Notes under the pieces: generated by a model
Databases searched by the model: none
The model's input: only the letters and a program-made list of their open reading frames with translations
Told to the model about the DNA's origin: nothing
Shown here: positions 7,293 through 15,275 of the stretch, piece by piece
Position numbering within the stretch: the first letter of the stretch is position 1
Layout: every line of letters begins with the position of its first letter
Assembly: GCA_041591895.1 (NCBI GenBank)
Contig: JBFHRE010000024.1
Location: 1 to 23,441 of the forward strand
Reading direction: 5' to 3'
Length of the DNA stretch: 23,441 nt
DNA from: JBFHRE01 sp041591895
GTDB lineage: Bacteria > Actinomycetota > Acidimicrobiia > Spongiisociales > ZC4RG35
Program-made: the position numbers and the translations under genes

Positions 7293-8335
7293 AGCGTGGC
7301 GACCCCCACCGAACGTGCGAGATCGTCCAGTTTTCTGATCAGTGGCGCCGCGATGGGGACCCCCGCCTCCCGAGCCTCGGCCTCACGCATCGCCGCTCGC
7401 TCCCCCGGCAGCGTCACCGGCGTCGCGCCGGCCGGCTCCGAGGAGCGCAACTCGCCGAGCTTGGCGTCGATCGCCTCGTCGAACTCGCCCCGATCCAGGA
7501 AGAGGTCGGGTCGGAAGGCGAGCATCATCTGACCGGTGTTCGTCGGCGTCTCGTGATCGGTCTGGAACGACACCACGTCTCGGCCGAATGCCGCCCCGTT
7601 CATCACCCCTGCCAGGAGGCCGATCATCACGTTGAGCCCCGCCCCCTTGTATCCACCGATCGGCATCAGGAAACCCTCGGATGCCCGAGTCGGGTCGGTG
7701 ATCGCTGAACCGTGCGCGTCCACCACCCAGCCTTCCGGGAGCGGCTCTCCGGCCTGCGCTCTCACCTTGATCGTGCCGTGGGAGGCAACAGTGGTCGCGA
7801 TGTCCAGCTGAAAAGGCACCTCGTTGCCGGCGGGCAGTGCGAAGGCGATCGGGTTGGTTCCGAGTAGGCGCTCGAGGCCGCCCCACGGCGGCATCCCGTT
7901 CCCGTTTGCCACCGCGCAATAGAGCGCACCGAGACCCTCCGACAGCGCCATCGCCGGGTAGAGACCGGCCGCGCCGGCATGATTGGAACGGACCGTCCCC
8001 ACCCAGGCGAGCCCATTGGCCCGGGCTTTTTCGATCGCCAAACCGGCCGCCCTCGTCATCACCACCTGGCCGATGGCGTTGTCGCCGTCGACCAAGGCAC
8101 TGACCCCCGACTCACGCACGACCCTGATCTCCGGACGGAGGTTGTAGCCGCCGGCCCGGATCCTGAGCGCGTACTGGGGCAGCCTGATCAGGCCGTGGCC
8201 GTCCCTGCCCCTGGCATCGGCCTCGACCAGCCGCAACGCACACGTCCGGGCGTGGTCCGGCAATACGTCGAGCGCCTCGAGCACCACGGCGGCAAAGTCC
8301 ACCAGTCGGTCGATCGGGTACCGGTCGTCTGTCAT
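7289..8335 (-). CDS. Ldh2/YiaK-type NAD(P)-dependent malate/L-lactate dehydrogenase family enzyme
   Basis: The 348-residue protein belongs to the Ldh_2 family (malate/L-lactate, ureidoglycolate, 2,3-diketo-L-gulonate and (R)-sulfolactate dehydrogenases), a fold unrelated to classical lactate dehydrogenase. The signature DARGRDGHGLIRLPQY lies at 40-55 with the conserved histidine H47. Further conserved blocks are RSNHAGAAGLY, LGTNPIAFALP, MPIGGYKGAGL and PTNTGQ. It oxidises a 2-hydroxyacid or reduces a 2-oxoacid. The ATG overlaps the stop of the upstream cupin gene as ATGA, so translation is coupled. It is the last gene of a minus-strand SDR-cupin-Ldh2 operon that faces the enolase pair. Substrate specificity is not readable. 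Confidence 0.92.
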   Translation of the reverse strand: MTDDRYPIDRLVDFAAVVLEALDVLPDHARTCALRLVEADARGRDGHGLIRLPQYALRIRAGGYNLRPEIRVVRESGVSALVDGDNAIGQVVMTRAAGLAIEKARANGLAWVGTVRSNHAGAAGLYPAMALSEGLGALYCAVANGNGMPPWGGLERLLGTNPIAFALPAGNEVPFQLDIATTVASHGTIKVRAQAGEPLPEGWVVDAHGSAITDPTRASEGFLMPIGGYKGAGLNVMIGLLAGVMNGAAFGRDVVSFQTDHETPTNTGQMMLAFRPDLFLDRGEFDEAIDAKLGELRSSEPAGATPVTLPGERAAMREAEAREAGVPIAAPLIRKLDDLARSVGVATL

Positions 8336-8724
8336 CGGCCGCGAGCTGCGAACTGTTCGACGGTCTCGCCGGTGTCGGCGAACGTACGCGTCACATGCGT
8401 GGAGCCGTACACCCACAAGATGCGCATCACCCGGTCACCCGTGTTGACGAAGCGGTGGAACTCGCCCGGTGCGATCAACGTGGTGTCGTAGGGACGCGCC
8501 GGCGAGGCGCGCCCGCCCAACTCGGCCACACCCTCGCCTTCCAGGACCGTCACCTGCTCGATCGTGTTGTGGGAGTGGAGCGGGATGCTCGTCCCGGGTG
8601 GAAACGAGGTGACACCCATCACGAAACTCTGGCCTTCGAGCGGCTCGGGGGTGAGCCGGACGCTCGAGATCCCGTCTCCGCGGGCGACGGCCTCCTGCTC
8701 TCGGAAGACGATCAGTTCCGCCAT
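8332..8724 (-). CDS. Single-domain cupin protein
   Basis: This 130-residue protein is a small RmlC-type cupin. Motif 1 is present as PGTSIPLHSHNTIEQ with H50, H52 and E56. Motif 2 is present as PGEFHRFVN with H90, giving a complete 3-His/1-Glu metal site. Small cupins in catabolic clusters act as isomerases, lyases or dioxygenases on sugar-acid or keto-acid intermediates, or as effector sensors. Nothing here separates these possibilities. The ATG follows an AAAGGAG ribosome-binding site at five bases. It lies 16 bp downstream of the SDR gene and overlaps the Ldh2 gene by four bases, so the three form one operon. Confidence 0.88.
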   Translation of the reverse strand: MAELIVFREQEAVARGDGISSVRLTPEPLEGQSFVMGVTSFPPGTSIPLHSHNTIEQVTVLEGEGVAELGGRASPARPYDTTLIAPGEFHRFVNTGDRVMRILWVYGSTHVTRTFADTGETVEQFAARGR

Positions 8725-8740
8725 TCGTGCTCCTTTCTCT

Positions 8741-9496
8741 TCACACCATCAGCCGTCCGCCATTGACCGACACGGTCTGGCCGGTCATGAACGCTGCCTC
8801 ACCGGAAGCCAGGAACACCACCCAAGGGGCGAACTCGGCCGGGGTCTGGTAGCGGCCGATCGGAATCGATCGAGCCGTCGACTCGAGTTCCGTCTCGCTC
8901 CGCAAACGGCGAATCCGGTCGGTGAGGATTGCAGATGGGGCGATCGCGTTCACCGTGATGCCTTCAGGGGCGAGTTCGTGCGCCAGCACCCTGGTGAAGG
9001 CATGAACCCCGGCTTTGGCGGCCGCGTATGCCGGCGAGGTCGTGTAGCCCGCCGTCAGACCTGCCAGCGAGCCGACGTTGACGATCCGACCCGCATCGGA
9101 GCCCCGAAGCAGCGGCAGTGCGGCCCGGCAGACAAGGAACACCGAGGTGAGGTTGAGATCGAGGATCCGGGACCACTCCTCCGTCGCGAGCGTCTCGGTC
9201 TTCGCGGTCGATCCGAACCCTCCGGCGTTGTTGACCAGCACGTCCAGGCGGCCATGTTGCCGCCCGATCACGCTCAGCGCCGCCGCAACCGATTCGGAGG
9301 AGGTCACGTCGGCGGCGAGGAAGGTCCCGACGCCCTCCGCAGCGAGCCTGCCTGTTACCTCATCGACGTCGAGCAGGAACACCGCACCGCCGGCGTCCTT
9401 GAAGGCTTCGGCAACCGCCCTCCCGGTTCCGGTGGCGGCCCCCGTGACGGCGATGATTCGCCCCGTCATATCGAATCGCGTCGGTTGCTGGATCAT
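8741..9496 (-). CDS. Classical SDR-family oxidoreductase (FabG-like)
   Basis: The 251-residue protein is a complete classical short-chain dehydrogenase: TGAATGTG (18-25) for NAD(P), NNAG at 89-92, N115, and the catalytic S143, Y157 and K161 in GSLAGL...YAAAK. The C-terminal MTGQTVSVNGG segment is typical. An aspartate (D43 in LLDVD) after the second beta strand suggests NAD rather than NADP. It probably oxidises a secondary alcohol made in this pathway. The ATG start is preceded by a GAGG stretch. It is the first gene of the SDR-cupin-Ldh2 operon and is divergent from the HMGL-like gene across a promoter region with an inverted repeat. Confidence 0.93.
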   Translation of the reverse strand: MIQQPTRFDMTGRIIAVTGAATGTGRAVAEAFKDAGGAVFLLDVDEVTGRLAAEGVGTFLAADVTSSESVAAALSVIGRQHGRLDVLVNNAGGFGSTAKTETLATEEWSRILDLNLTSVFLVCRAALPLLRGSDAGRIVNVGSLAGLTAGYTTSPAYAAAKAGVHAFTRVLAHELAPEGITVNAIAPSAILTDRIRRLRSETELESTARSIPIGRYQTPAEFAPWVVFLASGEAAFMTGQTVSVNGGRLMV

Positions 9497-9580
9497 TTCG
9501 ACCGCCTCTGCCGGAGCATCCCGGTTCTACATCGTATAGGATGTACGATCATTCGCGCCCGTCTAAAGGAGGAGGGGAAC
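9497..9580. promoter_or_regulatory. Divergent promoter/operator region between SDR and HMGL operons
   Basis: This 84-bp region serves both operons. It is locally A+T-richer than the genes around it. It contains ATCGTA (9531-9536) and TACGAT (9544-9549) as an inverted repeat with a 7-bp spacer. The same sequence reads ACATC-N6-GATGT at 9529-9544. Each arm read outwards is TACGAT, a good match to a bacterial -10 element, so the repeat may be two back-to-back promoters, a GntR-like operator, or both. No regulator gene is in the window. Confidence 0.5.
9565..9572 (+). promoter_or_regulatory. Strong ribosome-binding site deciding the GTG start of the HMGL gene
   Basis: AAAGGAGG lies eight bases before the GTG at 9581. 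It fixes this start although the frame is open for about another kilobase upstream, antisense to the SDR gene. Confidence 0.8.
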
Positions 9581-10810
9581 GTGTCCGCCCAACCGTGGAA
9601 GACCGAGCAGTGGTTCTCCAGTCCATGGAACTATCTTCCAGAGGTGACCGAAGGGTTCAACATCCCCGAACGGGTCGAGATCCACGATGTCACGCTCCGG
9701 GACGGCGAACAGCAGGCCGGGGTCGAATTCACCGCCGACGAGAAGGTGGAGATCGCCGTCGCCCTCGCCGAAGCCGGCATCCACCGGATCGAGGCCGGAC
9801 TTCCGGCTGTCTCCCCTGCGGACATGGAAGCGGTCAAGCGGATCGTTCAGTTGGGGCTCGACACAGAGGTGTATGCGTTCTCCCGCTGCATGGTCTCCGA
9901 TGTTCAACTCGCCGTCGACTGCGGGGTTTCCGGCGTGGTGATGGAGGTTCCGGCCAGCCATCACTTGATCGAGAAGGCATACAACTGGCCCGTCGAGCGC
10001 GCAATCGAGGCGTCGGTCGAATCGACGAAGTTCGCCCACGAGAACGGGTTGAAGGTCAGCTTCTTCCCGATCGACGCCACGCGAGCAACGATGACCCAGC
10101 TCCTCGACGACCTGGAGACGGTCGCTACCGAGGGTCATGTCGACAACATCGCCCTGGTCGACACGTTCGGCGTGACCTCGCCTCACGCCATCTCGTACTA
10201 CACCCGGAGAGTTCGCGAGCGCCTCGCGGTTCCCCTCGAGACCCATTTCCACATGGACTTCGGGATGGGGGTGGCCAACTCGCTGCTCGCGGTGGCGGAA
10301 GGTGCGTCGGTCATCCACACCACCGTCAGCGGAATCGGAGAGCGGGCGGGCAACGCCCCCACCGAGGAGACGGTGCTCGCCCTGCTCACGATGTACGGCG
10401 TGGACACCGGAATCGACACCCGGAAGTTCACCGACCTCGCCCGGCTGGTCGCAGACTTGTCCGGTGTCGTGCAGCCCTCCAACCGGCCGGTGACCGGTAG
10501 CCGCCTGTTCAACGTCGAGTCCGGCATCATCACGACCTGGGTGAAGAATGTGGGCGACGAGCTGACCGAACCGTTCCCCTTCCGGCCCGAACTCGTCGGC
10601 CAGCCCAACCCCGAGATCGTCCTCGGCAAAGGCTCGGGACTCGACTCCGTGGCCATATGGTTGGGGCGGCACGGGATCTACGACGCCGAGACCAAGGAGA
10701 TCGAAGCGATCCTCGCCGAGGTCAAGGGCCGCTCGCTGGCCAAGAAGGGCTTGCTCGACGACGACGAGTTTGTCGACATCGTTCGCGAGATCCTGCCCGA
10801 CCGTTTTTAG
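9581..10810 (+). CDS. HMGL-like / LeuA-NifV family pyruvate carboxyltransferase-type enzyme
   Basis: The 409-residue protein has the TIM-barrel HMGL domain: VTLRDGEQQAG (37-47, catalytic R40 and metal ligand D41), H222 and H224 in HFHMDFG (usually HxHND), and GIGERAGNAPTEE (251-263), the signature shared by isopropylmalate, homocitrate and citramalate synthases. After it, FNVESGI and IVLGKGSG match the linker subdomains of that family. The LeuA-type regulatory domain is absent. Family members condense acetyl-CoA with a 2-oxoacid or run the reverse cleavage. As it lies first in an operon with an M24-fold protein and a phosphotransferase, and among catabolic genes, a leucine-pathway role is unlikely. 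The start is fixed by AAAGGAGG. The methionine in HMD, where asparagine is usual, is odd and may change specificity. Confidence 0.88.
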   Translation: MSAQPWKTEQWFSSPWNYLPEVTEGFNIPERVEIHDVTLRDGEQQAGVEFTADEKVEIAVALAEAGIHRIEAGLPAVSPADMEAVKRIVQLGLDTEVYAFSRCMVSDVQLAVDCGVSGVVMEVPASHHLIEKAYNWPVERAIEASVESTKFAHENGLKVSFFPIDATRATMTQLLDDLETVATEGHVDNIALVDTFGVTSPHAISYYTRRVRERLAVPLETHFHMDFGMGVANSLLAVAEGASVIHTTVSGIGERAGNAPTEETVLALLTMYGVDTGIDTRKFTDLARLVADLSGVVQPSNRPVTGSRLFNVESGIITTWVKNVGDELTEPFPFRPELVGQPNPEIVLGKGSGLDSVAIWLGRHGIYDAETKEIEAILAEVKGRSLAKKGLLDDDEFVDIVREILPDRF

Positions 10811-10843
10811 AACAGAACCAACGAACAGGGAGTATCGAACACC

Positions 10844-12082
10844 ATGCGCGAGGCGTTCTTCGGTCTGAGCACCGATTGGAAGGAAGGCATCAACTGGGCC
10901 GAGGTCCGGGACTGGAGGCTCAAGCGGGCCCATGCGGAGATGGAGAAGGCCGGCCTCGGAGCACTCCTCCTCTTCTACGACGAGAACATGCGCTACGTGT
11001 CCTCGACGCTCACGCCTGGGTGGAACCGGCTCAAGCCCGGTCTTCGCTACGTCGTCCTCCCCGCCGGAAAGCCGCCGATTGTCTACGAGCAGGGCGACAT
11101 CGGATTCCACCTCAAAGTCCACAACCCGTGGATCCCCGAGGAGAACGTCCGCCACTCATATGTTTGGATCAAGGGGGCGGTCGGCCCGGCAGCCGACCAG
11201 CAGGTGAACAAGTTCGTCAACGCGCTGATGAACGACCTGGAGGATGCCGGGGTCGCCGACATGCCGCTCGGCGTGGACTTCATAGACATCAACCTGATGC
11301 AGGAGTTCGCCAAGCGCAACATCACCTGGACCGACGGGATGAGCCCGATGATGAACGCCCGCGCGGTCAAGAGCCCGGACGAGATCAAGGCATTCTCGAT
11401 CGTCGGTGCGATCTGCGACTACGTGCACTACGAGATCACCAACTTCATCAAGCCGGGAATGACGGAGAATCAGGTGGCCGCCTTCGGGTTCGAGAAGCTG
11501 TATTCGATCCCCGGCATGGAGGACGTCGAAGACGTCATCGTCTCTTCGGGCCCGAACGCCTGGCCCAACTGGCGCAACTTCTCCGACCGGATGATCCGGC
11601 CGGGAGAACTCGTGATCGTCGATCTCGCCGCCCTCACCTGGAACGGATTCAAGTCGTGTTGCTACAGGACGTACTGCGTAGGCGGCAAGCCGACCGACGA
11701 GCATCAAGCCACCTATGACGCGGCCCACAAGTGGCTGTGGGACTCGATCGAGATGGTCCGACCAGGCGTGACCACGGCCGAGGTCGCAGCCAAATGGCCG
11801 TCTGCCAAGGAAGCTTGGGGTTACGAAGAGGAAGACCAGGCGGCCGCCAACAACTGGGGGCATGGCCTCGGACTGGCCCAGTACGATCCGCCGGTGATCT
11901 CCCGGATCTGGTCGCTCGACCACCCGGTGGAGATCCAGGAAGGCATGACCTTCGCCCTCGAGACCCAGAATGGGAAGTTGCACGACCACGGTGTCCGCCT
12001 CGAGGAGATGCTGTACGTGACCAAGGACGGCTACGAGATGGTCACGACCTACAAGCAACACGAGATCATCGCCACCGACTGA
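10844..12082 (+). CDS. M24 (creatinase/aminopeptidase P fold) protein with an altered metal site
   Basis: This 412-residue protein has the two-domain creatinase/prolidase layout: N-terminal domain about 1-175, then the pita-bread domain beginning near AVKSPDEIKAF. H340 (NNWGHGLGL), E373 (ALETQ) and E387 (VRLEEM) match metal ligands of M24 enzymes. The segment that should carry the two aspartates reads VDLAALTWNGFKSCCYRT. D260 may be the first ligand, but the aspartate that normally precedes xxRT is C272, next to C273. The binuclear site of a peptidase is therefore unlikely to be intact. Creatinase, a metal-free relative, shows that this fold can hydrolyse C-N bonds without metal. The protein is co-transcribed with the HMGL-like gene (33 bp upstream) and the phosphotransferase gene (3 bp downstream). 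Substrate unknown. Confidence 0.85.
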   Translation: MREAFFGLSTDWKEGINWAEVRDWRLKRAHAEMEKAGLGALLLFYDENMRYVSSTLTPGWNRLKPGLRYVVLPAGKPPIVYEQGDIGFHLKVHNPWIPEENVRHSYVWIKGAVGPAADQQVNKFVNALMNDLEDAGVADMPLGVDFIDINLMQEFAKRNITWTDGMSPMMNARAVKSPDEIKAFSIVGAICDYVHYEITNFIKPGMTENQVAAFGFEKLYSIPGMEDVEDVIVSSGPNAWPNWRNFSDRMIRPGELVIVDLAALTWNGFKSCCYRTYCVGGKPTDEHQATYDAAHKWLWDSIEMVRPGVTTAEVAAKWPSAKEAWGYEEEDQAAANNWGHGLGLAQYDPPVISRIWSLDHPVEIQEGMTFALETQNGKLHDHGVRLEEMLYVTKDGYEMVTTYKQHEIIATD

Positions 12083-12085
12083 CTG

Positions 12086-13756
12086 GTGATCCTCGAACTC
12101 GAATACGACCCGGCGCCGGACCCGGCGTTGGTGGGAGCAAAGGCTGCATGGCTGAGCCGCGGCAAGGCCGCTGGACTGCCTGTGCTGCCCGGATTCGTCG
12201 TCACCGCGCCGGCCTCTGAACGCGCGATGCTGGTCGGGGCGGACGTCATTGCGACACGAGGCTCCGGCGGTGCCCGCCTCGCCATGATCGATGAGCCGTT
12301 GCCCGACGGGCTCGAAACAGCCCTGCTGGCGGCCGCTCAGGGCCTCGGCGAGCGGCTGGTGGTTCGGTCGTCGACGGCGTTGGAGGCGGGCGGAGAGTGG
12401 TCCGGTGCGTTCACCTCCTATCTCGACGTGGCTCCGGGCGAGGTGCCGACCGCCCTGCGCGGCTGCTGGGCTTCGTCGTTCACGGTCCAGGCGCTCCAGC
12501 GATACGAGGCCGCCGGCCTGGAGCCTGGGTCGGTGCCGATGGCGGTGTTGGTGCAGCCCTACGTCGACACCGCCTTCGGCGGGGTGGCACGCCTCTCGGG
12601 CGATGACGTGATCGTGATCGGAGTGGCCGGCTCGCCGGCGCCGCTGGTACAGGGATGGGAACCGGGAGCCCATGCCCGGGTCACCCGGTCGGATGCGATC
12701 CGGGGTGAAGAAGCCCTGGGACTCATGGGTTCGCAGCTGATCGTCGAGGTGGCGGCGGCGATGCGGGAGGCCCATGGGAGGACCGGCGCCACGGGTTGCG
12801 AATGGGGGGTCACAGGGTCTGACGTCATATTGCTGCAGCTCGGCCGCACGGTTGAAGCGGCCCCAGGGCCGATCACGATCCCCACGGCCCTCGCAGAACC
12901 GGCGGCCGCCGCCATCGCCAGGCTGGTCAGGAGGTTTCCGGGGCCGATGGGCGAGAGCCTCGTCATCCCCTGGGCACTCGCCTCTCCCGAGGAGTATCTC
13001 GACCCGGTACCGGAGGTGGCCGTCGACCCACGGGAAGCGCTCTCGGAGGCCGTTGACCTGTCGCGCCGGGTCGCGGCGATGGTGTGGGGGGTTCCGGCTT
13101 CGAGGTCGCACCTTCCGGGTTCGGAGCTGATTCAGGCCCTTCGTTCCGACGACCCCGGCCGAGCGATGAAGACCCTGGCAGGGCTGGTCAGGCCGGACCC
13201 CGAGATGGCGGGAAGAGTCCTCTCGCTCGTCGCCACGGTCCGGGCGGCGCTTCACGCCGCAGGCGCTGTCGCCAGCCCCGATCTCGCCTGGCATGTGACA
13301 CCGGAAGAGGCCCGCAACATCCTGGCGTCTCCCTCCGAGCCCGCGACTCCGCTCGGCCGCATCGGGTTCGATCGATGGGAACCGTTCGACATCGGGGTGA
13401 TCGTCGGGCAGGGGAAACCCGCCGTTGGGCAGCCGGCCGCGGCTGGACTCGCCGCCGGCCGGATGTGTTTCGTGGGTGCTCCCGACCAGGTGCGGAGGTT
13501 CAGACCCCGTGACATAGTGGTCGGGCGCCACCCGCTGCCGTATCTGGCGCCACTGCTCTGGGACGCCTCGGCCGTGGTCACGACCGGCGGCGGCCCGGCG
13601 GCTCACCTCTTCGAGTCTGCCCGGGCCTTGGGCATCCCCGCTGTCGCCGGCGTCCACATGGGTGATATCGCCGGTCCCGACCTCGAGACCCTGAGCGGTG
13701 ACCTGTCGCTGGCCGTGGACGGGGGCAGTGGCACCGTCTGGGCCATGGCCTGGTGA
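12086..13756 (+). CDS. Two-domain ATP-grasp / phosphohistidine phosphotransferase (PEP synthase-like)
   Basis: The 556-residue protein opens like a pyruvate phosphate dikinase or PEP synthase ATP-grasp domain: GAKAAWLSRGKAAG and LPGFVVT (17-40), LVVRSS (91-96), then CEWG...ILLQLGRTVE at the end of the ATP site. A linker of about 130 residues leads to a PEP-utilising mobile domain with TTGGGPAAHLFESARALGIP, where H507 is the phosphorylatable histidine. The PEP/pyruvate TIM barrel is absent, so the acceptor is not obviously pyruvate. Rifampin phosphotransferase has related domains but a much longer central domain. I infer ATP-driven phosphorylation of a small molecule. GTG 12086 lies three bases after the M24 stop with no clear ribosome-binding site, so it is probably translated by coupling. 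It is convergent with the cyclase gene. Confidence 0.82.
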   Translation: MILELEYDPAPDPALVGAKAAWLSRGKAAGLPVLPGFVVTAPASERAMLVGADVIATRGSGGARLAMIDEPLPDGLETALLAAAQGLGERLVVRSSTALEAGGEWSGAFTSYLDVAPGEVPTALRGCWASSFTVQALQRYEAAGLEPGSVPMAVLVQPYVDTAFGGVARLSGDDVIVIGVAGSPAPLVQGWEPGAHARVTRSDAIRGEEALGLMGSQLIVEVAAAMREAHGRTGATGCEWGVTGSDVILLQLGRTVEAAPGPITIPTALAEPAAAAIARLVRRFPGPMGESLVIPWALASPEEYLDPVPEVAVDPREALSEAVDLSRRVAAMVWGVPASRSHLPGSELIQALRSDDPGRAMKTLAGLVRPDPEMAGRVLSLVATVRAALHAAGAVASPDLAWHVTPEEARNILASPSEPATPLGRIGFDRWEPFDIGVIVGQGKPAVGQPAAAGLAAGRMCFVGAPDQVRRFRPRDIVVGRHPLPYLAPLLWDASAVVTTGGGPAAHLFESARALGIPAVAGVHMGDIAGPDLETLSGDLSLAVDGGSGTVWAMAW

Positions 13757-13792
13757 TGTGGGGAAAGGCTTCCCGGCGAATCGACGGCCCGG

Positions 13793-14479
13793 CTAATCCA
13801 CGATCGCGGCCGCCCGGGTGGGACCGCCGTGGGCTCCCACCACCTTCAAGGGGAATCCGGCGAAGATGAACCGGCGACCGACGACCTCGGTCAGAACCAG
13901 GTTCTCGTAATGAGTGATGTGCTCCCGCCGACACATCATGTGCACCGGATACGTCCTCGACACGGGGTTGTCGGGCGTCGGCGAGTCGACACCGAACGTC
14001 TTGATGCCCTGGTCGACGATCCACTCCGCGGCCGCGGCCCCCAGGCCCGGGAACTCGGTGAGATACTCGGGGGTGCCCTGGTGACGGTCGAAGGTCGCCG
14101 TGTAGAAGAAGCACATGTCGCCCGCGCCGACTGAGAGCCCGGCGGCGGCGAGCGACCGTTCGATGTCGTCGGGAGTGATGTCGGTCTTCGCCGGCACCAT
14201 CGAGACATCGACACACACTGCCGGACCGTAGAACAACTCGAGCGGCATCCGATCGATGGTCTCGGCGTCGGGATCGGGGTCGAGGTGGCTGAAGGAGTCG
14301 ACGTGCGTCGGGCCGTTGTCGTTGAGCATGAAGCCCCAGGTCTGGAACGAGAACCCCCCGTCGAAGCGAGGAGCGGTTTCCTCGTGGGTGACATGCTGGA
14401 AGGTCACCGTCTTCAGGTGGCCGGGATACACCTTCATGCCCTCGTAGATGGGCTGCGACAGGTCGATGAGCGTTGTCAC
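13793..14479 (-). CDS. Cyclase-family (kynurenine formamidase-like) metal hydrolase
   Basis: The 228-residue protein belongs to the cyclase family (PF04199 type: kynurenine formamidase, isatin hydrolase), Mn/Zn enzymes that hydrolyse amides, lactams or lactones. It opens with IDLSQPIYEGMKVYPGH. The metal motif HxGTHxDxPxH appears as NGPTHVDSFSH (55-65): H59, D61 and H65 are kept, while the first histidine is N55, the glycine is P57 and the proline is F63. The GTG start follows AGGAGGAGG at six bases. It lies 25 bp after the SDR gene and is the last gene of the minus-strand DddP-HisD-SDR run, so it probably opens a ring or amide made by its neighbours. There is no signal peptide; a second, exported cyclase is encoded at 21863-22744. 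Confidence 0.87.
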   Translation of the reverse strand: MTTLIDLSQPIYEGMKVYPGHLKTVTFQHVTHEETAPRFDGGFSFQTWGFMLNDNGPTHVDSFSHLDPDPDAETIDRMPLELFYGPAVCVDVSMVPAKTDITPDDIERSLAAAGLSVGAGDMCFFYTATFDRHQGTPEYLTEFPGLGAAAAEWIVDQGIKTFGVDSPTPDNPVSRTYPVHMMCRREHITHYENLVLTEVVGRRFIFAGFPLKVVGAHGGPTRAAAIVD

Positions 14480-14504
14480 TTGATTCCTCCTCCTGCTCTT
14501 CGTC

Positions 14505-15275
14505 TCAGTACATGACCACGCCGGCGTTGACGTTCAGGTCGGCTCCTGTGATCCCCGCCGCTCGGTCCGAGGCGAGGTACACGGCCGCATCTGCGACGTC
14601 CTGGGGAGACGTCAGGCGCCCGAGCGGAGAATGCGCCTCGAACTCGCGCCTCACCTCCTCCGGCTTCAGGCCTCGTGATCGAGCCTGGGCATCGATCACC
14701 CAGTCGATCCGGGGACCGGCAACGAACCCGGGAGAGATCAGGTTGACCCGGATTCCGCGCTCCCCGGCCTCCAGCGCCAGAGTCCGGGTGAGACCCACCA
14801 GCGCCATCTTGGTCGAGGTGTAGGCGCTCCTTCCCACCAGGGGGCGCTTACCGGAAATCGAACCGATCACCACGAAAACGCCTCCCTCCGACATCGCCGG
14901 AACCGCCGCCCGGGCGGTGAGAAAGACCCCCTTCACGTTCACCGCAAACGCCGCGTCCCACTCGTCGGGGTCGAGCTCCCACAGGTTGCCCACCGGTCCC
15001 CCGACGCCCGAGTTCGCCACCACGGCATCGATACGTGCTCGCTCCCTCACCACCCGGGACACGAGCGCCTGGACGCTTTCGACGGAGGTGACGTCTGTGC
15101 CGACCACGATCGGATCGCCCCCCGCCTGCTCGACCTCCACCGCCACCGCCGACAGTTTGTCCAGATTCCGGGCCGCCAGGACGACTGTGTCGCCGAGGGC
15201 GGCGAACGTGAGCGCAATGACCCGCCCGATCCCCTGGCTGGCACCGGTCACCAGAGTCACTCTTCGCTCAGCCAT
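14505..15275 (-). CDS. Classical SDR-family oxidoreductase (FabG-like)
   Basis: A 256-residue classical SDR with TGASQGIG (10-17), NSG in place of NAG (88-90), N113, and catalytic S139, Y152 and K156 (YTSTK). An arginine (R36, AARN) after the second strand favours NADP. I chose ATG 15275, which has TGGAG seven bases upstream; ATG 15281 would add two residues. Either start overlaps the 3' end of the HisD-like gene, so the two are coupled. The reaction is presumably alcohol or ketone interconversion on the same compound as the HisD-like enzyme. It shares only general SDR features with the other two SDRs in the window, so it is not a recent duplicate. Confidence 0.92.
   Translation of the reverse strand: MAERRVTLVTGASQGIGRVIALTFAALGDTVVLAARNLDKLSAVAVEVEQAGGDPIVVGTDVTSVESVQALVSRVVRERARIDAVVANSGVGGPVGNLWELDPDEWDAAFAVNVKGVFLTARAAVPAMSEGGVFVVIGSISGKRPLVGRSAYTSTKMALVGLTRTLALEAGERGIRVNLISPGFVAGPRIDWVIDAQARSRGLKPEEVRREFEAHSPLGRLTSPQDVADAAVYLASDRAAGITGADLNVNAGVVMY

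Noticed and set aside
8564..9580. N-terminal extension of the HMGL-like protein by about 339 codons
   Set aside because: It runs antisense through the cupin and SDR genes; AAAGGAGG before GTG 9581 fixes the start.
9563..13657. Two very long minus-strand open frames (about 530 and 833 codons), in the same frame and abutting, antisense to the HMGL, M24 and phosphotransferase genes
   Set aside because: Their translations are rich in Arg, Gly, Asp and His with no domain, while the plus-strand proteins carry clear motifs. Long antisense frames are expected in G+C-rich coding DNA.
13757..13792. Rho-independent terminator between the convergent phosphotransferase and cyclase genes
   Set aside because: The 36 bp contain GC-rich half-matches but no clear stem followed by a T run on either strand.
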